A stretch of DNA of 11,199 nucleotides from an uncultured Bacteroidales bacterium (GTDB lineage Bacteria > Bacteroidota > Bacteroidia > Bacteroidales > Lentimicrobiaceae), in contig CALCQV010000141.1 of assembly GCA_937894795.1 (NCBI GenBank), positions 1-11,199 on the forward strand, read 5' to 3'. Of this stretch, positions 5,935-11,199 are shown piece after piece. How positions within the stretch are numbered: the first letter of the stretch is position 1; each line of letters opens with the position of its first letter. Both the position numbers and the translations under genes were made by a program. The notes beneath the pieces were generated by a model. The model worked only from the letters and a program-made list of their open reading frames with translations, was not told where the DNA came from and ran no database searches.

Positions 5935-8547
5935 ATGGAAAACAATGCCAATGGCGAAAAGATAATTAGAGTAAACATTGAGAATCAGATGAAATCGGCC
6001 TATATCGATTATTCGATGTCGGTCATTGTTGCACGTGCATTACCCGATGTAAGGGATGGATTAAAACCCGTACATCGCCGAGTTTTATTTGGAATGCAGG
6101 AGTTGGGAGTCTTAGCCAACCGATCATATAAGAAAAGTGCAAGAATAGTAGGGGAGGTGCTGGGTAAATATCACCCTCATGGTGATTCTTCCGTATATGA
6201 TGCCATGGTACGTATGGCCCAGGACTGGTCATTAAGATACCCATTGGTTGATGGCCAGGGTAACTTCGGCTCAATTGACGGTGACAGCGCAGCGGCCATG
6301 AGGTATACTGAAGCCCGGTTGCAGAAAATTGCAGAAGAGATGTTGGCTGATATCAATAAAGAAACAGTTGATTTCCAGCTTAACTTTGATGATACGCTTG
6401 AAGAACCAACTGTGTTGCCTGCTAAAATTCCTCAATTGCTAATTAACGGTGCCTCAGGTATTGCGGTTGGTATGGCAACTAATATGCCTCCTCATAACCT
6501 TAGTGAGGTAATTGACGGAATAGTTGCCTATATTGAAAACCATGATATTTCCATCCCGGAGCTAATGAAATTCATCAAGGCTCCTGATTTCCCCACCGGT
6601 GGTATAATTTATGGATATGATGGTGTTAAAGATGCCTATGAAACCGGCAGAGGTAGAATTGTTATGCGGGCTGAAACAAAAGTTGAGTCTGACCAGCATG
6701 GCCGTGAAAGTATCATTGTAACTTCCATTCCTTATCAGGTTAATAAATCTGATATGATTAAAAAGACTGCCGACCTTGTCAATGATAAAAAGATTGATGG
6801 GATATCAGATATCAGGGACGAATCAGACAGGACCGGCATGCGCATAGTTTATGAGCTTAAAAAAGATGCCATTACAAATGTTGTTCTTAATAAACTCTTT
6901 CAATATACACAGCTGCAGACTTCCTTTAGCGTTAACAACATCTGTCTCGTTAAAGGCAGGCCTATGTTGCTTAATCTGAAGCAATTAATACATTATTTTG
7001 TTGAACACAGGCATGATGTAGTTGTTAGAAGAACACAATTTGACCTTAGAGAAGCTGAGAAAAGAGCACATGTGCTTGAAGGATTACTGATAGCCCTTGA
7101 TAATCTGGATGCTGTCATCTCCTTGATCAGAGCATCAAAAACCCCTGAAGAAGCTCGCAACGGATTGATTGAGTCGTTTAATCTTTCTGAAATCCAAGCC
7201 AGGGCTATACTTGATATGCGCCTTCAAAGACTCACCGGACTGGAACGTGAGAAAATTAAGGAAGAGTATCAGGAACTGCTGAAAATGATTGACTACTATA
7301 AGTCTGTTTTGGCAGATGAAAATCTTAGAATGGAGATCATCAAAAATGAACTTCTGGAGATTAAATCCAATTATGGCGATGAAGCCAAAACCCAGATAGT
7401 ATACTCGCCTAATGATTTCAGAATTGAAGACACCATTGCAGATGAGGATGTTGTTATTACTATTTCTCACATGGGCTATATCAAGAGAACTCCACTCAGT
7501 GAATATCGCCGGCAGAATAGGGGAGGGCGTGGCGCAAAAGGCTCTGATATAAGGGATGAAGACTTCCTTGAATACCTTTATATAGCCTCAATGCACAACT
7601 ATATGCTGTTCTTTACTGAAAAAGGTAAAGCATTCTGGCTGAGGGTGTATGAAATCCCTGAGGGAACTAAACAATCAAAAGGCAGAGCAATTCAGAATTT
7701 GATAAATATTGAACCTTCTGATAAGGTCAGAGCCTTTATCAACCTGAAAAGTATTAAAGACGAATCGTATATCAACGATAACTATATTATACTCTGCACC
7801 AGAAAGGGTATAATTAAAAAGACTTCATTGGAAGCTTATTCCCGTCCACGACAAAATGGAATAAATGCAATCACCATCAGAGAAGACGACCAATTGTTGG
7901 AAGCCCGTCTAACCGATGGCAAGAATGAAGTTATCATGGCTCTAAAATCGGGGAGAGCCATCAGGTTCAATGAAGTTGATGTAAGACCTATGGGCCGTAA
8001 TGCATCAGGAGTGAGAGGTATTACACTCAATAATGAATCTGATGAAGTGGTTGGAATGATCTGTATGGAGAATAATAGCTTTGATATTTTGGTAGTTTCA
8101 GAGAATGGCTATGGAAAACGATCAAAACTCGAAGATTACAGAATTACAAAAAGAGGTGGGAAAGGTGTTAAAACCATAAATATTACTGAGAAAACAGGAA
8201 ACCTCATTTCCATTGAATCAGTAACTGACAACGACGATTTGATGATTATTAACCGTTCAGGGCTAATTATTCGACTGGCTGTGGTAGATCTCAGAGTGAT
8301 GGGACGAGCTACACAAGGAGTAAGGCTTATCAATTTACGCGATAATGATTCAATTGCTGCGGTAACAAAGGTGGAAGTAGATCCATCAGAACAGGCAGCA
8401 ATGGAAACTGAAAATGAGGATGATGGATCCAAAGTTGATATTGCAAATGAATTTGATACACTTCCGGTAGATGATGATGCAGATCAGGATATTAATCCTG
8501 AATCAGACCAAACAGAAGAAGATGAGTCAGAAGAAGAAGAAGCTTAG
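5935..8547 (+). CDS. gyrA: DNA gyrase subunit A
   Basis: GyrA cuts and rejoins DNA in the A2B2 gyrase complex, introducing negative supercoils with ATP hydrolysed by GyrB. The 870-aa product opens with the conserved SAYIDYSMSVIVARALPDVR block (21-40). The catalytic tyrosine is Y124 in AAAMRYTEARL. The quinolone-determining region around YHPHGDSSVYD carries Ser85 and Asp89, the residues matching E. coli Ser83 and Asp87, so no classic resistance substitution is present. The C-terminal beta-pinwheel includes QNRGGRG at 527-533, a good GyrA box, which separates gyrase from topoisomerase IV ParC. The last 55 residues (816-870) are a low-complexity tail with 25 Asp/Glu. The ATG at 5935 is the natural start, lacking a Shine-Dalgarno sequence as is common in this phylum. 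The next gene, for a TPR protein, follows after 148 bp with its own promoter. Identity is secure. Confidence 0.98.
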   Translation: MENNANGEKIIRVNIENQMKSAYIDYSMSVIVARALPDVRDGLKPVHRRVLFGMQELGVLANRSYKKSARIVGEVLGKYHPHGDSSVYDAMVRMAQDWSLRYPLVDGQGNFGSIDGDSAAAMRYTEARLQKIAEEMLADINKETVDFQLNFDDTLEEPTVLPAKIPQLLINGASGIAVGMATNMPPHNLSEVIDGIVAYIENHDISIPELMKFIKAPDFPTGGIIYGYDGVKDAYETGRGRIVMRAETKVESDQHGRESIIVTSIPYQVNKSDMIKKTADLVNDKKIDGISDIRDESDRTGMRIVYELKKDAITNVVLNKLFQYTQLQTSFSVNNICLVKGRPMLLNLKQLIHYFVEHRHDVVVRRTQFDLREAEKRAHVLEGLLIALDNLDAVISLIRASKTPEEARNGLIESFNLSEIQARAILDMRLQRLTGLEREKIKEEYQELLKMIDYYKSVLADENLRMEIIKNELLEIKSNYGDEAKTQIVYSPNDFRIEDTIADEDVVITISHMGYIKRTPLSEYRRQNRGGRGAKGSDIRDEDFLEYLYIASMHNYMLFFTEKGKAFWLRVYEIPEGTKQSKGRAIQNLINIEPSDKVRAFINLKSIKDESYINDNYIILCTRKGIIKKTSLEAYSRPRQNGINAITIREDDQLLEARLTDGKNEVIMALKSGRAIRFNEVDVRPMGRNASGVRGITLNNESDEVVGMICMENNSFDILVVSENGYGKRSKLEDYRITKRGGKGVKTINITEKTGNLISIESVTDNDDLMIINRSGLIIRLAVVDLRVMGRATQGVRLINLRDNDSIAAVTKVEVDPSEQAAMETENEDDGSKVDIANEFDTLPVDDDADQDINPESDQTEEDESEEEEA

Positions 8548-8558
8548 GATTTGGACTG

Positions 8559-8575
8559 TTAACTATTAAAGTTAA
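8559..8575 (+). other. Weak hairpin after gyrA
   Basis: TTAACT (8559-8564) and AGTTAA (8570-8575) form a 6-bp AT-rich stem with a 5-nt loop, 12 nt past the gyrA stop. There is no T-run directly after it, so termination here is doubtful and read-through into the TPR gene is possible. Confidence 0.25.
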
Positions 8576-8624
8576 AGCCTTAATAATGAATAATTATTCT
8601 TCTTTCAATTAATTTGGCAGGGAA

Positions 8625-8656
8625 ATTGTAATAGAGAAATAAACATCATAATTTTG
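8625..8656 (+). promoter_or_regulatory. Candidate promoter of the TPR-protein gene
   Basis: ATTG (8625-8628), a 20-bp spacer and TAATTTTG (8649-8656) give an exact -7 match and a good -33 match to the Bacteroidota consensus. The box ends 39 nt before the ATG at 8696. This is the best promoter in the window. Confidence 0.6.
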
Positions 8657-8695
8657 TAGCTCTCATTTTGAGGCAAAACCATAGAAAAAACAACA

Positions 8696-9835
8696 ATGAA
8701 AAAACTGACTGTATTCTTTATTTTACTGTTTGCAATTGGAGCCGCAACTGCACAGAAAGCTGCAAGGCTTGATGCATTCAATTATCTGCGCAAAGGACAG
8801 CTTGATAAAGCGCTAAAGAGTATTGAGCCAACAATTGCTGATCCAACAACCATGAATGACCCGAAGACCTGGTTCTATAGAGGTAACATTTATCTTCAAA
8901 TACACATGAGTGATAAGCCTGAATACAAGAGCCTTGATCCTGATGCGCTCAATAAAGCTTATCAATCATATCAGCAAATGATGAAAATTGATACCAAGAA
9001 AGAATATTATACTGAAGTAATTCAGAATCTTCTGGTGATTAGTGAACAGTTATATAACCAAGGTGTTGAGGAGTTTAAAAATACCAACTACAATAAAGCA
9101 CTTGAGTATTTTGAAGGGGCAGCTGATGTTTCAATCTCTTATGGTAGTGTTGATACTTTAGCAATCTTCAATGCAGGTCTCTCTGCTGAAAATGCTGCAA
9201 ACTATCCCAAAGCTATCAAACATTATACGGAAATTATTGAGTTAAACTATCCTCAACCTCTGATATACAGTTCGTTATCAAATATTTATCTTGCTGAAAA
9301 GGATACTACTAAGGCTTTTGAAATAATTAAGCAAGGTAGGGTTAAATATCCTGAAGATTTTGCTCTCCTGATTACTGAAACCAATCTTTATCTGACTTCA
9401 GGTAAAACCGAGGCAGCAATGGCTAACTTACAGGAAGCAGTCAAAACTGATCCACTGAATCCTACCATTCACTATGCCGTAGGTGCATCATACGACCAGA
9501 TGGGTAATAAAGGAGAAGCTGAAAAAGCTTATTTAAAAGCCATAGAGTTAAAACCTGATTACTTTGAAGCCAACTATAACCTAGGTGCATTATATGTTAA
9601 CCAGGCAGCTGAAATTCAGAATGAAGCAAATAAACTCAAATTGGGTGACTCTAATTACGATGTAATGAAAAAAGAAGCTGATGGTATTCTACAGAAATCT
9701 TTACCATTCTTGGAAAAAGCTACATCAATAGATCCATCTGATAAAAGTACTTTACTTGCGCTAAAAGAAATCTACACACGTTTAGGAATGTACGACAAGC
9801 TTAAAGATGTGAATTCCAAATTACAGGATATGTAA
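8696..9835 (+). CDS. Exported tetratricopeptide-repeat protein
   Basis: The 379-aa product starts with a typical Sec signal peptide: two lysines, a hydrophobic stretch at about 4-16 and a probable cleavage near ATA-Q (19/20). There is no lipobox cysteine, so the mature protein should be periplasmic or secreted. The rest is mainly helical repeats. The clearest TPR units are around 118-151 (YNQGVEEFKNTNYNKALEYF), 155-188, 224-254, 256-289 (GASYDQMGNKGEAEKAYLKA) and the start of another at about 290-302. TPR domains bind partner proteins; no catalytic domain is visible, and I cannot name the partner. As I recall, a TPR protein next to gyrA is common in Bacteroidales, which hints at a conserved but unknown role. 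The gene has its own promoter and a strong terminator, so it is probably monocistronic, perhaps with some read-through from gyrA. There is no useful Shine-Dalgarno sequence. Confidence 0.9.
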   Translation: MKKLTVFFILLFAIGAATAQKAARLDAFNYLRKGQLDKALKSIEPTIADPTTMNDPKTWFYRGNIYLQIHMSDKPEYKSLDPDALNKAYQSYQQMMKIDTKKEYYTEVIQNLLVISEQLYNQGVEEFKNTNYNKALEYFEGAADVSISYGSVDTLAIFNAGLSAENAANYPKAIKHYTEIIELNYPQPLIYSSLSNIYLAEKDTTKAFEIIKQGRVKYPEDFALLITETNLYLTSGKTEAAMANLQEAVKTDPLNPTIHYAVGASYDQMGNKGEAEKAYLKAIELKPDYFEANYNLGALYVNQAAEIQNEANKLKLGDSNYDVMKKEADGILQKSLPFLEKATSIDPSDKSTLLALKEIYTRLGMYDKLKDVNSKLQDM

Positions 9836-9862
9836 TTATACGAGAAAATCAATTGAATGCGG

Positions 9863-9890
9863 AAGCCGGCTAAAACCGGCTTTCATTTTA
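9863..9890 (+). terminator. Rho-independent terminator of the TPR gene
   Basis: AAGCCGG (9863-9869), a 6-nt loop CTAAAA and CCGGCTT (9876-9882) form a GC-rich 7-bp stem followed by a T-rich stretch (TTCATTTTA). It lies 27 nt past the stop codon. Confidence 0.8.
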
Positions 9891-10168
9891 ATCCCCTATT
9901 GATGTATAATTAGCATTATGTCAAATAGGAAATATTAATACTACCCTCCATCCATGAAGCTTTTCCTTAATTCTGTTAGTTACTGTGTTTCTTCTCACAC
10001 TTATGAAAGTTCTCAGATAAATATGCAATAAAAGTTTTTTAATTACCGTTAAGGAAAATTTTCATGTTGACGTATCTTTATATAAAATTTGATAGCTGCT
10101 ATCTATTCTATTGAATTTTGTGAACTGTTTTTAAATTTGTTTGTTTGGCATCCATTAAAATACAATTA
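9891..10168 (+). other. Intergenic region upstream of glgB
   Basis: Between the TPR-gene terminator and the glgB start there is AT-rich DNA with no gene I can support. The only signal found is the candidate glgB promoter at its right end. A 25-codon frame at 9954-10031 has no supporting context. Confidence 0.5.
10110..10139 (+). promoter_or_regulatory. Candidate glgB promoter
   Basis: ATTG (10110-10113), an 18-bp spacer and TAAATTTG (10132-10139) match the Bacteroidota -33/-7 pattern. The -7 box ends 29 nt before the glgB ATG at 10169, so the leader would be short. Confidence 0.5.
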
Positions 10169-11199
10169 ATGAAAAAAGCTATTCCCGTTATCGTTGAAAA
10201 TGATCCCTGGCTCACTCCTGCCACTGATCAAGTCATTAATCGTATTGAAAGGTTTTATCAGCGTTTGGGTGAAATAAACCATAAAGCCGGTTCTTTAAGT
10301 GAGTTCGCTAATGGATATCATTATTTCGGGATTACCTTTGATACCGAAAAAAATGGTTGGTCTTACCGTGAATGGGCACCTGAAGCCTATGGTCTGTTTT
10401 TAACCGGAGACTTTAATAATTGGAATAACAGGTCTCACCCACTCCATAAAAATAATCTTGGTATCTGGGAAATTTTCCTTGATTTTAATCAATACAAGGA
10501 CACATTTACTCATGGAAGTAAAATAAAAGTTTGGGTGGATGCTGCAAATGGATTTTTGCCCAGAATCCCTTCATATATTACTAAAGTCATTCAGGACGAG
10601 GATACTAAAAATTACTCGGGCCAACTCTGGTTTAATGAATTTGAATGGAAAGACAAGGCTTTTAAGCTTGTTCCCGATAAGAGTTTATATATATATGAAT
10701 GCCATATTGGAATGGCTCAGGAAAAGGAAGGCGTTGGTACCTACCGTGAATTTGCTGCAAATATATTGCCTTGGATTAAAGACTTGGGATACAATGCAAT
10801 ACAGGTTATGGCCGTTCAGGAACACCCTTATTATGGGTCCTTTGGATATCATGTTTCAAATTTCTATGCTCCCTCCTCCCGATTTGGAGATCCTGAAGAT
10901 CTAAAGTATCTCATACAAACAGCCCATGATATGGGAATTGCAGTTATAATGGATATTGTGCATTCTCATACTGTAAAAAATATTCTTGAAGGCCTGAACG
11001 AATTTGATGGATCAGATCATCAATATTTTCACCCTGGTGATCGAGGCATCCATCCCCAATGGGATTCAATGTTATTTGATTACGGAAAGCTTGAAGTAAT
11101 ACAATTTCTTTTGTCGAATGTAAAATACTGGATGACTGAATTCAAGTTTGATGGATTCAGATTTGATGGTGTAGGTTCCATGATGTATTTTCATCATGG
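10169..11199 (+). CDS. glgB: 1,4-alpha-glucan branching enzyme, N-terminal half (cut by window edge)
   Basis: This enzyme moves alpha-1,4-glucan segments to alpha-1,6 positions, making the branches of glycogen. The frame is open from the ATG at 10169 to the right edge (343 codons plus two bases), about half of a usual family member. An N-terminal CBM48-type beta-sandwich lies at about 64-110 (REWAPEAYGLFLTGDFNNW). The GH13 barrel follows with IYECHIGMA (175-183), QEHPYYGSFGYHVSNFYAPS (217-236), region I DIVHSH (262-267) and region II GFRFDGVGSM (329-338), in which Asp333 is the expected nucleophile. The acid/base Glu and later regions lie beyond the window. The motifs resemble eukaryotic-type branching enzymes (GH13 subfamily 8) more than E. 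coli GlgB (subfamily 9), from memory of those sequences. No Shine-Dalgarno sequence is present. Other glycogen genes may follow off the edge. Confidence 0.93.
   Translation, partial: MKKAIPVIVENDPWLTPATDQVINRIERFYQRLGEINHKAGSLSEFANGYHYFGITFDTEKNGWSYREWAPEAYGLFLTGDFNNWNNRSHPLHKNNLGIWEIFLDFNQYKDTFTHGSKIKVWVDAANGFLPRIPSYITKVIQDEDTKNYSGQLWFNEFEWKDKAFKLVPDKSLYIYECHIGMAQEKEGVGTYREFAANILPWIKDLGYNAIQVMAVQEHPYYGSFGYHVSNFYAPSSRFGDPEDLKYLIQTAHDMGIAVIMDIVHSHTVKNILEGLNEFDGSDHQYFHPGDRGIHPQWDSMLFDYGKLEVIQFLLSNVKYWMTEFKFDGFRFDGVGSMMYFHH

Noticed and set aside
6160..6300. Quinolone-resistance substitution in gyrA
   Set aside because: The residues matching E. coli Ser83 and Asp87 are Ser85 and Asp89, the unaltered forms.
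9954..10031. 25-codon reading frame before glgB
   Set aside because: There is no promoter, ribosome binding site or recognisable sequence, and such a frame is expected by chance.
10067..10086. Sigma-70-like promoter (TTGACG and TATAAA)
   Set aside because: The spacing between the two hexamers is only 8 bp, far too short, and the Bacteroidota-type promoter at 10110-10139 fits better.
10539..10904. 121-codon forward frame inside glgB
   Set aside because: It is out of frame with the clear branching-enzyme sequence, which runs open through the same region.

Overview
The window looks like the chromosome of a member of the Bacteroidota, most likely near Bacteroidales/Marinilabiliales. The evidence is the protein sequences (Mpl, ClpC and GyrA read as Bacteroidota types), AT-rich non-coding DNA, the near absence of Shine-Dalgarno sequences before start codons, and start-proximal boxes resembling the Bacteroidota -7 element TAnnTTTG with, in places, a TTG-type -33 element. 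Assignment below phylum is inference from recalled gene order (clpC, gyrA, TPR protein) and not from a search.

Layout from left to right. (1) A reverse-strand Fe-S type APS/PAPS reductase (cysH, 55-765), whose downstream partners would lie off the left edge. (2) Divergent from it, a murein-peptide ligase (mpl, 1021-2388) for peptidoglycan recycling. (3) A non-coding gap of about 700 bp between the convergent ends of mpl and clpC. It holds an array of seven 11-bp units, four in one orientation and three in the opposite one, plus small hairpins and the clpC terminator. (4) Reverse-strand clpC (3087-5639), a two-ring AAA+ unfoldase. (5) A 295-bp divergent promoter region, then gyrA (5935-8547), the DNA gyrase A subunit. 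(6) A secreted or periplasmic TPR-repeat protein (8696-9835) with its own promoter and a clear terminator. (7) A 333-bp intergenic stretch, then the first half of a glycogen branching enzyme (10169 to the right edge) that resembles the eukaryotic-type branch of the family.

The genes are housekeeping functions (sulfur assimilation, wall recycling, protein quality control, DNA supercoiling, glycogen synthesis) and do not form one pathway. I see no phage, transposase, CRISPR, toxin-antitoxin or defence gene. The part that ordinary annotation does not explain is the non-coding 2389-3086 gap, above all its phased, inverted 11-bp repeat array. I cannot claim a new system from it, but it is the best candidate here for an undescribed element.
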